Shown here one piece after another: positions 1-8,680 of a DNA stretch of 64,000 bases. Made by a program: the position numbers and the translations under genes. The stretch's first letter is position 1; each line of letters starts with the position of its first letter. The notes below the pieces were generated by a model that worked only from the letters and a program-made list of their open reading frames with translations, searched no databases and was not told the DNA's origin. Origin of the DNA: Pseudarthrobacter sp. W1I19 (GTDB lineage Bacteria > Actinomycetota > Actinomycetes > Actinomycetales > Micrococcaceae); contig NZ_JAUSZR010000001.1 in assembly GCF_030817835.1 (NCBI RefSeq), forward strand, positions 2,790,001 to 2,854,000, read 5' to 3'.

Positions 1-177
1 CAGGTCGATGAGGGAGTGCTTGCACAGCGCGGTGAGCATGTGGTCGTAGAACGGCACTGACGTGTCGATGTCCGAGACGCCGGTACCGTCGAGGTTGATC
101 TCCACGAGCACAGAGGACTCGCTGGTGGCACGCTCCATGCGCGCCGTCCTGGCCGCAGTGGATCCGGTGGAACTCAT
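1..177 (-). CDS. hisB: Imidazoleglycerol-phosphate dehydratase, N-terminal part (cut by window edge)
   Basis: Only the first 59 codons are present; the gene runs off the left edge. The translation contains the segment VEINLDGTG followed by PFYDHML, the typical opening of HisB, which dehydrates imidazole glycerol phosphate in histidine synthesis. The start is the ATG at 175-177. It lies 60 nt downstream of hisC on the same strand, the usual hisC-hisB order in actinobacteria, so co-transcription is likely. No internal disruption is seen in the visible part. Confidence 0.9.
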   Translation of the reverse strand, partial: MSSTGSTAARTARMERATSESSVLVEINLDGTGVSDIDTSVPFYDHMLTALCKHSLIDL

Positions 178-237
178 GGTCAAGTGTCCTTTGGGAAGAA
201 GGAGTGGTTCAGGGCGTCCAGCGCCAATACTTCCAGT

Positions 238-1356
238 CTAGGCGGGAAGCGTGGCCTGGCCGGCAAGGATGCTTTCCAGCGACGTGAGGAAGGCTGTGGT
301 TTCAGCCTCAGTGCCGGCAGTGACGCGAAGATGGCCCGGGATCCCGACGTCGCGGATCAGCACACCTGCGTCGAGCAGCTCCTGCCAGACCTGGTGCGGG
401 TTCTCGAGCCCGCCAAAGAACACGTAATTGGAGTCCGAGGCGGCGGGCTTCAGGCCCATCCTCGTCAGCTCTGCCACGATCCGGTCGCGCTGTTCCTTGA
501 TGTCCTCAACGTCGGCCATCAGGGCCTCGCGGTGCTGAAGGGCTGCCAGCGCGGTGGCCTGAGTGATGGCGGAAAGGTGGTACGGCAGCCGGACCAGGCG
601 CAGGGCATCGGTGACCTCGGGGGCTGCGGCCATGTAACCGAGGCGCGCCCCGGCAAGGGCAAATGCCTTGCTCATGGTGCGCGAAACAATCAGCCGTTCA
701 CGGCCGGGCAGGAGGGTGAGGGCACTCGGCGTGCCGTCATGCGCGAACTCGTGGTACGCCTCGTCCACGATGACAATCGTCTGGCTGGCTTCGCCGGCCT
801 CGTACACGGCCTCCACCACGTCGAGCCCCAGGCCGGTTCCGGTGGGGTTGTTCGGAGAGCAGAGGAAAACAATATTGGGCTGCAGTTCCTTGACCTGCAG
901 GGCGGCCGATTCGGCGCTGAGGCCGTAGCCCTCCGCCCGGTCACCCACGATGTATTCAGTGTCCGTGCCGCTGGCCAGCAGCGGGTACATGGAGTACGTG
1001 GGGGGGAAGCCCAGCGCGGTGCGGCCGGGTCCGCCGAAGGCCTGAAGGATCTGCTGGAGTACCTCGTTGGAGCCGTTGGCCGCCCAGACGTTCGACTCAT
1101 CAAGTCCATGCCCCAGGTACTCCGCCAGGGCCTTGCGCAACTCGGTGAATTCCCGGTCGGGGTAGCGGTTGAGGCCTGCGGCAGCTTCCGTCACGGCGGC
1201 ACTGATGGCTGCGCGGACGTCCGCGGGCACCCCGTGGGTGTTCTCATTGACGTTGAGGAGGATGGGGACATCCAGCTGGGGCGCGCCGTAGGGGGTCAGC
1301 CCACGAAGGTTGCTGCGGAGGGGGAGCCGGTTCAGGCGCTCTAGCTGGTCATTCAC
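238..1356 (-). CDS. hisC: Histidinol-phosphate aminotransferase
   Basis: This 372-residue class I/II PLP aminotransferase converts imidazole acetol phosphate and glutamate to histidinol phosphate. The opening LPLRSNLRGL and NVNENTHG are typical of actinobacterial HisC. The PLP lysine is in SRTMSK near residue 230, preceded by the cofactor-binding SPNNPTG and VDEAYHEF. The start is GTG at 1354-1356. A TAAACT hexamer ends 6 nt before it, which suggests a leaderless message. hisB follows on the same strand, so this is the histidine pathway copy rather than a general aromatic aminotransferase. Confidence 0.95.
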   Translation of the reverse strand: MNDQLERLNRLPLRSNLRGLTPYGAPQLDVPILLNVNENTHGVPADVRAAISAAVTEAAAGLNRYPDREFTELRKALAEYLGHGLDESNVWAANGSNEVLQQILQAFGGPGRTALGFPPTYSMYPLLASGTDTEYIVGDRAEGYGLSAESAALQVKELQPNIVFLCSPNNPTGTGLGLDVVEAVYEAGEASQTIVIVDEAYHEFAHDGTPSALTLLPGRERLIVSRTMSKAFALAGARLGYMAAAPEVTDALRLVRLPYHLSAITQATALAALQHREALMADVEDIKEQRDRIVAELTRMGLKPAASDSNYVFFGGLENPHQVWQELLDAGVLIRDVGIPGHLRVTAGTEAETTAFLTSLESILAGQATLPA

Positions 1357-1362
1357 CTGAAC

Positions 1363-1368
1363 AGTTTA
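1363..1368 (-). promoter_or_regulatory. Putative -10 element of a leaderless hisC promoter
   Basis: TAAACT on the minus strand is separated from the GTG start of hisC by 6 nt. No Shine-Dalgarno sequence is visible. The -35 region is not clear, so the call rests on the hexamer and its spacing, a layout repeated at other genes here. Confidence 0.4.
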
Positions 1369-1425
1369 GTGCCCGTGCAGGAGACCGGAAAATGTGACGG
1401 TGCCCTGTTCGCGCTCAGCGTGCAG

Positions 1426-1842
1426 CTAGCGCGTGGGCACGTACAGCTGCTGCCCGGGGTGCACCGCTCCGGCGCTCAGGTTGTTGAGCTGCACGATGTC
1501 CGCCACGACGTCGCGCGCATCCCGCTCCGGGTCAACGGTTCCGGCAATGGCCCACAGCGACTGGCCCGGCTGCACGGTGACGGTGACCGTGGGGGTAATG
1601 GAAAGGTCTGCGGCGGAATCCGAGGCCTTGGCCGGCGAGTTGAAGAAGCCTGCCAGGGAGAGCAGCAGAGCCGCCAGCAGGACCAGGGGGATGCCGATCA
1701 GAACCACCTTCCCCCGGCGGGTGAGCCGCAGCGGCGGCTGGGGCGCGGGACGGTCCGACTGCCGGCGGGCCCCCTGCGACAGAAGTTGATGCACCGAAAG
1801 AAGCTGCGGACGTGAACCCTGTGAAGCAGATGTAGCTGACAT
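1426..1842 (-). CDS. LysM-domain membrane protein divergent from lexA (probable SOS-induced division inhibitor)
   Basis: The 138-residue protein has a basic cytoplasmic N-terminus, one transmembrane helix at about 46-67 and a C-terminal LysM peptidoglycan-binding domain at about 86-136 (VQPGQSLWAIA, ending PGQQLYVPTR). The start at 1842 is chosen because AGGAGGG lies 8 nt upstream; an in-frame start at 1938 has none and would extend over the regulatory region. Divergence from lexA with LexA boxes between is the arrangement of M. tuberculosis Rv2719c (ChiZ) and, functionally, of YneA/DivS, which block division after DNA damage. The role here is inferred from context, fold and topology. Confidence 0.8.
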   Translation of the reverse strand: MSATSASQGSRPQLLSVHQLLSQGARRQSDRPAPQPPLRLTRRGKVVLIGIPLVLLAALLLSLAGFFNSPAKASDSAADLSITPTVTVTVQPGQSLWAIAGTVDPERDARDVVADIVQLNNLSAGAVHPGQQLYVPTR

Positions 1843-1944
1843 GAACTGAGCCCTCCTGGACCTGACTGTGCTGCCCGATGTCCTTCCCAGCGGCCCCCGA
1901 TGCGCCCGGAACTGATCCGGATCTTCGAGTGGCTTCAAGCGGAG

Positions 1945-1960
1945 TAGAACAAATGTTCGA
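1945..1960. promoter_or_regulatory. LexA (SOS) box 1 in the lexA/LysM intergenic region
   Basis: TAGAACAAATGTTCGA carries the GAAC-N4-GTTC core of the Gram-positive/actinobacterial SOS box without mismatch. It lies about 100 nt before the LysM gene start and about 200 nt before lexA, so it probably governs the LysM gene and may contribute to lexA autoregulation. Confidence 0.85.
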
Positions 1961-1987
1961 ACTTTGCTTTCTCTGTTTTAGCACTTA

Positions 1988-2004
1988 TCGACGAATAATG
2001 TCGA
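1988..2004. promoter_or_regulatory. Additional inverted repeat between the two SOS boxes
   Basis: TCGAC-N7-GTCGA forms perfect 5-bp arms. It does not match the LexA core (no GAAC/GTTC), so it may be a site for another regulator or chance. It sits centrally between the two LexA boxes. Confidence 0.3.
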
Positions 2005-2011
2005 GACTCGC

Positions 2012-2027
2012 TAGAACAAATGTTTGA
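2012..2027. promoter_or_regulatory. LexA (SOS) box 2 upstream of lexA
   Basis: TAGAACAAATGTTTGA differs from box 1 by one base (GTTT in place of GTTC) and repeats its spacer AAAT exactly. It lies about 135 nt before the lexA start, as expected for autoregulation. Confidence 0.8.
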
Positions 2028-2162
2028 AAATGCCCTGTGGCTGGCCTAGCTTTGAAGACAAGAACAACCACCTCTGAAGTTGATCAGCAGGGTCTGACAA
2101 TTGCGGCGGCTACTCCGGGTCCGGGCCGAAATGCCGGGGCAAGATGAAAGGCATTGGCGAAT

Positions 2163-2897
2163 ATGGCAGCAGCAGCCGCCGGGGGCAGGGCAACCTCCCA
2201 ACCGAAGAAGACCGCCAAGGGCCTGACGCCGCGGCAGAAGAAGATCCTCGAAACCATTCAGCGCTCGGTCAATGACAACGGCTATCCGCCGTCCATGCGG
2301 GAAATCGGCGATACCGTGGGGCTGGCGAGCCTCTCCAGCGTCACCCACCAGCTGTCGCAGCTGGAAAAACTCGGCTACCTCCGCCGCGACCCGAAAAGGC
2401 CCCGCGCCATGGAGGTGCTGATGCCCCTGACCCTGGACGGGGGTGCCCCCAAGCCTGCATCGGAGCCGTCCGCCCTTTTGCCGGGCACCAGCGCAACAGT
2501 GACCCAGCTTCCCACCGCCATGGACACCGCCATGGTTCCCCTAGTGGGCCGGATCGCCGCCGGCGGTCCCATCCTTGCCGACCAGGTGGTGGAGGATGTC
2601 CTGGCGCTCCCCCGCCAGCTTGTGGGCCAGGGGGAACTGTTTATGTTGAAGGTGGCCGGCGATTCCATGGTGGACGCCGCGATCTGCGACGGCGACTGGG
2701 TGGTGGTGCGGCGCCAGGCAGACGCCGCCAACGGTGATATCGTCGCGGCGCTCCTGGACGACGAAGCCACGGTCAAGACCTTCCGCCAGCGTGACGGCCA
2801 CACGTGGCTGTTGCCGCAGAACACCCAGTACGAACCCATCCTGGGCGACCACGCCACCATCATGGGCAAGGTCGTCTCTGTTCTCCGCTCGCTCTAG
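2163..2897 (+). CDS. lexA: LexA repressor / SOS regulator
   Basis: The 244-residue repressor has an N-terminal winged helix ([13 protein letters not shown], then YPPSMREIG and [20 protein letters not shown]) and a C-terminal S24 self-cleavage domain. Cleavage Ala-Gly is in GRIAAGGP (133/134), the catalytic Ser is in GDSM (168) and the catalytic Lys in TVKTF (205). ATG 2163 is preferred because GAAAGG ends 11 nt upstream; an in-frame TTG at 2154 would add three residues. RecA filaments trigger its autocleavage, derepressing the LysM gene and recA. Two LexA boxes upstream indicate autoregulation. Confidence 0.97.
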   Translation: MAAAAAGGRATSQPKKTAKGLTPRQKKILETIQRSVNDNGYPPSMREIGDTVGLASLSSVTHQLSQLEKLGYLRRDPKRPRAMEVLMPLTLDGGAPKPASEPSALLPGTSATVTQLPTAMDTAMVPLVGRIAAGGPILADQVVEDVLALPRQLVGQGELFMLKVAGDSMVDAAICDGDWVVVRRQADAANGDIVAALLDDEATVKTFRQRDGHTWLLPQNTQYEPILGDHATIMGKVVSVLRSL

Positions 2898-2916
2898 GCA
2901 GCGGCATCAGCCGTTT

Positions 2917-2942
2917 GCCGGCAGCGCGAAGGCGCTGCCGGC
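2917..2942. terminator. Hairpin terminator between convergent lexA and dinG
   Basis: An 11-bp perfect stem (GCCGGCAGCGC and its complement) encloses a 4-nt GAAG loop. It lies 20 nt after the lexA stop and 18 nt before the dinG stop. There is no T-run, which is common in high-GC actinobacteria. Confidence 0.7.
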
Positions 2943-2960
2943 ATTGTGAAGGTGCTGCCG

Positions 2961-5018
2961 TCAGGCGTTCTCCCCTGCCAGCCGTTCAAGGGCCGCGATC
3001 GCCGTCTTCCGTTCTGTAGTGGGCCAGAAGGGCGGCAGGGCCCCGCGAAGGAATCCGGCGTACCGTTCGGTGGCCAGCCTGGAATCCAGCACTGCCACCA
3101 CGCCCTTGTCCCCGGTGGACCGGATCAGGCGTCCGGCGCCCTGGGCCAGGCGGATCGCAGCGTGGGTGGCCGAGACGGACATAAAGCCGTTGCCACCCGC
3201 CTGCGCCACAGCACGGGACCGTGCAGTCATCAGGGGGTCGTCCGGCCGCGGGAATGGAATCCGGTCGATGACCACCAGCCGGCAGGACCCGCCCGGAACA
3301 TCCACGCCCTGCCACAGCGACATGGTGCCGAACAGGCAGGTATCGGGTTCGTCCGCGAACTGCTTCACCAGCGCCGTCATGGTGGAGTCGCCCTGGCAGA
3401 GGATGGTCATCCCCAGCTTCGGCCGCAGCGCGTCGGCTGCTTCCTCCGCTGCCCGCCGCGACGAAAACAGGCAGAGCGCACCGCCGTTGGACGCACGGAT
3501 GAGTGATTCGAGTTCGACCAGTGCCTCCGGGGAGACTCCGCGGCCGGGCTTGGGAAGGTGGCCTGCGACGTAGAGGATGCCCTGTTTGGGGTAGTCGAAG
3601 GGCGACCCCACATCAACACCGGTCCAGCTGGGTGCGCCCTCGCCTACGAGGCCCAAGCCGCCCGCTGCGGGCTCAAAGGCCGAACCGATGGCCAGGGTTG
3701 CCGAGGTCAGCACCACGGTATGCCCCGCGAACAGGCCTTCACGCAGCCGCCCGGCTACGGACAACGGAGCAATGTTGATCAGCGCAGGAGCCGTGTCATC
3801 GGGCTGCGAATATCCCTGTTGCGGGTCAAAGGAGCTGGCGCGGGAGAACCACACCACTTCCCTGTTCTCGCGAGCTGCCAGGAGGCGTTCGCAAAGTTCC
3901 AGGATGAGCATCAGCCGGGAGCGCGCAAGCTGCCGCCCGCCGTCGGCCGTTGTACTGCTGTCCCCCTTGGAATCAGACAGTGCGGCCCGGCAGGCCTCAC
4001 GCAGCTGGTCCACGCAGTCCAGCTGCTCATCGTTCAGGCCGTTCGGCAGCAGCCCGTTGGCAACGCCCGTCAGGGCCAACTCCAGGTTCGCGGCGGCGGC
4101 ATTGAGCGCGTCCACGGTGATGGCCGTGTGCTTGCGGGCGCCCGCCGCGGCGGCGTGGACCATGGCCACCGAAAGCTGCCCGGAGACAGCGCCCGTCACC
4201 CTGTCCTGGAGTTCATGGGCCTCGTCGACTACCACCACGTCATACTCAGGCAGTACGGCCAGTCCTTCGAAGGCGCTGACCGCGAGCATGGCATGGTTGG
4301 TGACCACAACGTCGGCTTCGGCGGCATTCTGGCGGGCCAGTTCGCTGAAGCATTCCGCCGCCATGGGGCATTTCTGCGCTCCCAGGCATTCCATGGACGT
4401 GACCGAGACCTGCCGCCAGGCGCGGTCCGTGACGCCGGGCAGGAGCTCATCCCGGTCGCCGGTGGTGGTCTTCTCCGCCCACTCCCGCAGCCGGACCACT
4501 TCCTTGCCCAGCTGGGAGGAAGGACCGCCTACGGCCGCCGCAAAGTGCGGGACGCTGGTGTCCTCCCCCAGGGAGAACAATTGGCCCTCGGCGGGCTCCT
4601 CGGAGGGGAAACCGCCTTCGAGCTTGTGCAGGCACACGTAGTTGGACCTGCCCTTGACCAGTGCCACCTTGACGGGCCGGTCCAGGGCGGGGGTGATGGT
4701 TTTCAGGAGCCGGGGCAGGTCCCTGCCCACGATCTGGGTCTGCAGGGCAAGCGTTGCAGTGGACACCAGGGCCGGCTTGTCGCTTTCCAGGGCATGCGCG
4801 ATCAGGGGTATCAGGTATGCCAGCGACTTTCCCGTGCCAGTGCCTGCCTGGACGAGGAGATGGTCGCCTGTTTCGATGGCCCGGGCCACCTGCCTGGCCA
4901 TCTCGTGCTGGCCGCTGCGGCTTTGCCCGCCCATGCCCGCAACCGCCCGGTCGAGCAGCTCAATCACGAACTGCTCGCCGGGCGTGGTTGTGGCTTCGTC
5001 AGCCACCGCCTCAGTCAT
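2961..5018 (-). CDS. dinG: ATP-dependent DNA helicase of the DinG/XPD family
   Basis: The 685-residue superfamily 2 helicase has Walker A AGTGTGKS at 58-65, DEAH at 265-268 and C-terminal motifs FGTMSLWQGVDVPG and QGAGRLIRS. Four cysteines between Walker A and DEAH (129, 211, 217, 223) fit the Fe-S cluster of DinG/XPD enzymes, so it should be 5'-3' and able to unwind R-loops or stalled forks. Its start overlaps the hflX stop by 8 nt on the same strand, which implies translational coupling. No LexA box is seen in front of it, so it would be SOS-regulated only if read from elsewhere. Confidence 0.92.
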   Translation of the reverse strand: MTEAVADEATTTPGEQFVIELLDRAVAGMGGQSRSGQHEMARQVARAIETGDHLLVQAGTGTGKSLAYLIPLIAHALESDKPALVSTATLALQTQIVGRDLPRLLKTITPALDRPVKVALVKGRSNYVCLHKLEGGFPSEEPAEGQLFSLGEDTSVPHFAAAVGGPSSQLGKEVVRLREWAEKTTTGDRDELLPGVTDRAWRQVSVTSMECLGAQKCPMAAECFSELARQNAAEADVVVTNHAMLAVSAFEGLAVLPEYDVVVVDEAHELQDRVTGAVSGQLSVAMVHAAAAGARKHTAITVDALNAAAANLELALTGVANGLLPNGLNDEQLDCVDQLREACRAALSDSKGDSSTTADGGRQLARSRLMLILELCERLLAARENREVVWFSRASSFDPQQGYSQPDDTAPALINIAPLSVAGRLREGLFAGHTVVLTSATLAIGSAFEPAAGGLGLVGEGAPSWTGVDVGSPFDYPKQGILYVAGHLPKPGRGVSPEALVELESLIRASNGGALCLFSSRRAAEEAADALRPKLGMTILCQGDSTMTALVKQFADEPDTCLFGTMSLWQGVDVPGGSCRLVVIDRIPFPRPDDPLMTARSRAVAQAGGNGFMSVSATHAAIRLAQGAGRLIRSTGDKGVVAVLDSRLATERYAGFLRGALPPFWPTTERKTAIAALERLAGENA

Positions 5019-6591
5019 GGGTGACGAAGGATTCCAGTTCAGCCGCGAGGCCTTCCCGGACTTTGACTACTGCCCGCGTACCGGCTTCATCGTGGTCGAC
5101 GCTGATGATCTCGGCGTCCGATTCGTGCAGCTTGCTGACCAGGTCTCCCCGGTCGTACGGGATCAGCAGGTCAAGCTTGACGGACGGCCGCGGGATGGCC
5201 TCGCTGATGGCCTGCAGCAACTCGGGAATGCCTTCCCCCGTGCGGGCCGAAACCACAACGTGCCGCGGTTCGCGCTGCTTGAGCCGTTCCACCACAAATG
5301 GATCCGCGGCGTCAGCCTTGTTCAGCACGATGATTTCGGGCACCTTGCGGGCGTCCACTTCGCTGAAGACCTTGCGGACTGCCGCAATCTGGCCCTCAGG
5401 GTCCGGGTGCGAAACATCCACCACGTGGAGGATCAGGTCAGAGTCCGCCACTTCCTCCAGCGTGGAGCGGAAGGCCTCCACCAGCTGCGTGGGCAGCGAC
5501 CGGACAAAACCGACCGTATCGGCCAGCGTGTAGCCGAGGCCGTCAGCGGTTTCGGCCTTCCGGACCGTGGGATCCAAGGTGGCGAACAACGCGTTCTCCA
5601 CCAGCACCCCGGCGTCCGTCAGGCGGTTCAGCAGCGAGGACTTGCCGGCGTTGGTGTACCCGGCAATGGCCACCGAGGGCACCTCATTACGACGGCGGTT
5701 GGCGCGTTTGGTCTCACGGGCCGGCTTCATCGCGGCGATTTCCCGCCGCAGCTTGGCCATCCGAGTGCGGATCCTCCGGCGGTCCAGTTCGATCTTGGTT
5801 TCACCAGGACCACGCGAACCCATACCGGCCGCGGCGCCACCTACCTGGCCACCGGCCTGGCGGGACATCGACTCGCCCCAGCCGCGCAGGCGCGGCAGCA
5901 GGTACTCGAGCTGCGCCAGCTCCACCTGGGCCTTGCCTTCCCGGCTCTTGGCGTGCTGGGCGAAAATGTCCAGGATCAGCGCCGTCCGGTCGATCACCTT
6001 GACCTTGACGATGTCCTCAAGGCCACGCCGCTGGGACGGCGCCAGTTCGGCGTCCACCACCACGGTATCGGCGCCGGTGGACAACACGATGTCCTTCAGT
6101 TCCAGCGCCTTTCCTGAGCCCAGGAACGTTCCCGGGTCCGGCTTGTCGCGGCGCTGCACCAGGCCGTCGAGGACCTCGGAGCCGGCGGTTTCGGCCAGGG
6201 CGGCGAGCTCGCGCAGCGAGTTTTCCGCATCGGCGAGGGTGCCCTCAGACCACAGGCCTGCAAGGACTACCCGTTCCAGCCGCAGCTGCCGGTATTCGAC
6301 TTCGGTGACGTCTTCGAGTTCGGTGGACAGGCCTGCCGTGCGGCGCAGGGCGCGGCGTTCCTCGAGATCCTGCTGGTCGCCGTCGTAGCTTGTATGTTCT
6401 TCATCCAGGCGGGAAATTGCCTGGGCTTTGCCCAGTACCGCTTTGCCGTCCCCGCGCGGCGTTGCGCCTGGCGTGCTGACGGTCTTGGCCGGTACGTCCT
6501 TGGAGAGAATCCGGTCGATCACGGCCTGGATTTCCTCAGGGCTCATGTCCTGGGCGGCTGGATCGGATCCGGTGTTGGGCTGGCTGGTCAT
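5011..6591 (-). CDS. hflX: Ribosome-associated GTPase HflX
   Basis: This 526-residue protein has the HflX N-terminal domain (GTFLGSGKALEL, DAELAPSQRRGLED) followed by a TrmE-Era-type G domain with GYTNAGKS (G1), DTVGF (G3), NKAD (G4) and SARTG (G5). HflX splits stalled 70S ribosomes. The start at 6591 is chosen because AAAGGAG lies 3 nt upstream; an in-frame extension to 6714 has low-complexity sequence and no ribosome binding site. It overlaps dinG by 8 nt. The first 80 residues are poorly conserved and polar. Confidence 0.92.
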   Translation of the reverse strand: MTSQPNTGSDPAAQDMSPEEIQAVIDRILSKDVPAKTVSTPGATPRGDGKAVLGKAQAISRLDEEHTSYDGDQQDLEERRALRRTAGLSTELEDVTEVEYRQLRLERVVLAGLWSEGTLADAENSLRELAALAETAGSEVLDGLVQRRDKPDPGTFLGSGKALELKDIVLSTGADTVVVDAELAPSQRRGLEDIVKVKVIDRTALILDIFAQHAKSREGKAQVELAQLEYLLPRLRGWGESMSRQAGGQVGGAAAGMGSRGPGETKIELDRRRIRTRMAKLRREIAAMKPARETKRANRRRNEVPSVAIAGYTNAGKSSLLNRLTDAGVLVENALFATLDPTVRKAETADGLGYTLADTVGFVRSLPTQLVEAFRSTLEEVADSDLILHVVDVSHPDPEGQIAAVRKVFSEVDARKVPEIIVLNKADAADPFVVERLKQREPRHVVVSARTGEGIPELLQAISEAIPRPSVKLDLLIPYDRGDLVSKLHESDAEIISVDHDEAGTRAVVKVREGLAAELESFVTHD

Positions 6592-6943
6592 GGTCTCCTT
6601 TGAAGGTTCGGCATTTCCAGAATAGTGCCGATTGCTGGTGATTGGGGAAGTATTCGCGCTGGGCTGACGGCCTGCGGTCATGGAGTTCTCCTGGTTTGTC
6701 CCGCCGGGCGGCAAGCAGCCCGGCGCGTGGGGGGCCGCCTTCCGGAGGCGGCATGGAGGGAGGTGCCGGAGCAGCGGCGAAAGGGGCAGCAGGAGGCTGA
6801 CTTTCGAGTATTGTCCGGCGGCCGGAGCAAACGCGTGGGCGTGGTCCGGTGCACATGTGCGGAAGGCGGAAATGCCTGCATCGCTGTGGGACAGTTTCTT
6901 CGGGACGGGCGTGGCCCGTGCCGGCTACTCGAAGATCAGGAAC
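6592..6943. other. Non-coding stretch between divergent hflX and the methyltransferase
   Basis: About 350 bp without a supported gene. It must hold the hflX promoter. The only structure I see is a 7-bp stem, 5-nt loop hairpin at 6734-6752 (GCCGCCT / AGGCGGC). An in-frame ATG at 6872 could extend the methyltransferase by 24 residues. Confidence 0.4.
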
Positions 6944-7642
6944 ATGCCTTCTACCCTAACAGAGCCGCCCCATGTGCAGTTTCCCATTACGCTGCAAGGG
7001 GAACTACTCTGGCCAGTTATGGAGTCCGCTCACTATTTCAGTTCATCCCCCGCCGGCCCGTTTACCCGCAAGCCGCTCACGGTGGAACTGGCAGGGGAAA
7101 CACGCAGGCTGCAGACTTCAAGCGGCATCTTCAGCCCGGACGGCATCGACAAGGGAACTGCAGTGCTCCTCGCCGAGGTCCCTGCTCCGTCGCCCACCGG
7201 CAACCTGCTGGACATCGGCTGCGGCTGGGGTCCGATTGCGCTGACCATGGCCCTCCGGGCGCCGCATGCGCAGGTTTATGCGGTGGATGTGAATGAACGC
7301 TGCATCGCCTTGACCAACGAGAACGCGGCGGCACTGGGGCTGTCCAACGTTGTGGCCGGCACACCCGATGCCGTGGATCCCGAGGTGCGTTTCGACACTA
7401 TCTGGTCCAATCCGCCCATCCGGGTCGGCAAGGACGAACTGCACTCCCTGCTGAAGCTGTGGCTGCCCCGGCTGGCTCCGGGTGGCACGGCTTGGTTGGT
7501 GGTGCAAAAGAACCTCGGCTCGGACTCACTGCAGCGCTGGCTCGCGGCGGAACTCGATGATTCCTTTGCCGTGACCCGGGAGTCGACGTCCAAGTCGTTC
7601 CGGATCCTGAAGGTCAGGAAAGCATCCCTGATGCCACAATAA
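6944..7642 (+). CDS. Class I SAM-dependent methyltransferase, RsmC-like small domain
   Basis: A 232-residue methyltransferase with motif [11 protein letters not shown], the acidic ribose-binding VYAVDVNE and the catalytic-type WSNPPI (NPPI/NPPF motif of base-N methyltransferases such as RsmC/RlmG). It keeps the phrase [10 protein letters not shown] found in that family, so methylation of a guanine in rRNA is plausible. The start at 6944 has a short AGGA just upstream; ATG 6872 is an alternative. Its 3' end overlaps the 3' end of convergent dapF by 29 nt. Confidence 0.8.
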   Translation: MPSTLTEPPHVQFPITLQGELLWPVMESAHYFSSSPAGPFTRKPLTVELAGETRRLQTSSGIFSPDGIDKGTAVLLAEVPAPSPTGNLLDIGCGWGPIALTMALRAPHAQVYAVDVNERCIALTNENAAALGLSNVVAGTPDAVDPEVRFDTIWSNPPIRVGKDELHSLLKLWLPRLAPGGTAWLVVQKNLGSDSLQRWLAAELDDSFAVTRESTSKSFRILKVRKASLMPQ

Positions 7643-8558
7643 CGGCGGGCCCGCTGAGCTCCACGTGTTCATGGCCGCCGGGGCCGGCGAAGAACTTCAC
7701 GCCCACCACTCCTCCGGGGACATGCACGCGCCATGTGTCCGGCGCTTCCGCTCCTGCCCAGTGCCGGATGGCCACAGCGGCGGCGCACGCGCCCGTACCG
7801 CAGGACTGGGTCTCCCCCACGCCGCGTTCGTGGACGCGCATGGTGATGGAGCCGACGCCGTCGTGGACCAGGGGTTCGGAGGGAACAACGAACTCCACGT
7901 TGGTGCCGTTGGCGGGCACCGGGTCCACCACAGGGGCGGTGTACAGCCGGGTCCCTGCCAGTTCCGAGAGTTCGGCCAGTGCAACTACGGTGTGCGGGTT
8001 GCCCATGCTCACGGACAGCGCGGGCCGCGGAACTTCCAGCCCGTCGGCGGTTACGAGTGAATCCATGGCTTTGGCTGTGGCCTCTCCGGGGAAGATAAAC
8101 TCCCATGGCCCCATGTCGACGGCGTAATCCCCGCCTGTCCGCACTACTGTTTTGGCGCCGGCGCGGGTGCCGATGGTGAGTGCACCGCCGTCGGGCAGAT
8201 CAACCAGGCCCTCCGTGCGCAGGAAGTGCACAAAAACGCGGACGCCATTGCCGCACATTTCCGACAGGGATCCGTCCCCGTTGCGGTAGTCCATAAACCA
8301 TTCGGCGTCAGGGGCGGCGGCCAGAAGTTCCCGGCCCTCCGGAAGGAAGCGGGACGGGACGGCCCGGATCAGGCCGTCGCCGCCGATGCCGCGGTGCCGG
8401 TCACACAGGGCTGCCACCTGCTCAGCCGCTATGGTGTGTTCGCCCTCCGGGTCGGCCACGAGGACAAAATCGTTGCCGGTGCCGTGCCCCTTGGAAAAAC
8501 GGAGTCCGCCCAGCGTGTGGAAGGCGTGCTCGGCTGACTCGGCAAGGGTTGCATCCAT
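7614..8558 (-). CDS. dapF: Diaminopimelate epimerase
   Basis: This 314-residue enzyme interconverts LL- and meso-diaminopimelate for lysine and peptidoglycan synthesis. The two catalytic cysteines are in MCGNGVRVF (Cys102) and [10 protein letters not shown] (Cys253). The length is slightly above the roughly 275-300 usual for the family because of an N-terminal lead-in before [11 protein letters not shown]. The last codons overlap the convergent methyltransferase gene by 29 nt. dapA and dapB lie further along the window rather than in an operon with it. Confidence 0.95.
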   Translation of the reverse strand: MDATLAESAEHAFHTLGGLRFSKGHGTGNDFVLVADPEGEHTIAAEQVAALCDRHRGIGGDGLIRAVPSRFLPEGRELLAAAPDAEWFMDYRNGDGSLSEMCGNGVRVFVHFLRTEGLVDLPDGGALTIGTRAGAKTVVRTGGDYAVDMGPWEFIFPGEATAKAMDSLVTADGLEVPRPALSVSMGNPHTVVALAELSELAGTRLYTAPVVDPVPANGTNVEFVVPSEPLVHDGVGSITMRVHERGVGETQSCGTGACAAAVAIRHWAGAEAPDTWRVHVPGGVVGVKFFAGPGGHEHVELSGPAVIVASGMLS

Positions 8559-8600
8559 GGTGTCAAGGGTACCGGCCGGGAAGGGCAGGCCCGAAACCGC

Positions 8601-8663
8601 GAGTTTTTGTCCAGATACGCTGGCTTCCGGCGGCTGGAACCCTGCATACGTGGACGAAAACTC
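8601..8663. repeat. Imperfect inverted repeat in the dapF-miaA gap
   Basis: Arms at 8601-8619 (GAGTTTTTGTCCAGATACG) and 8645-8663 (complement of GAGTTTTCGTCCACGTATG) match at 15 of 19 positions around a 25-nt GC-rich loop containing GGCTTCCGGCGGCTGG. It fills most of the 122-nt gap. The shape is that of a palindromic intergenic repeat (REP/BIME-like) or a transcript-end stem-loop; no second copy was seen in this window. Confidence 0.5.
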
Positions 8664-8680
8664 TTGTTGAGCAGAGCCCG

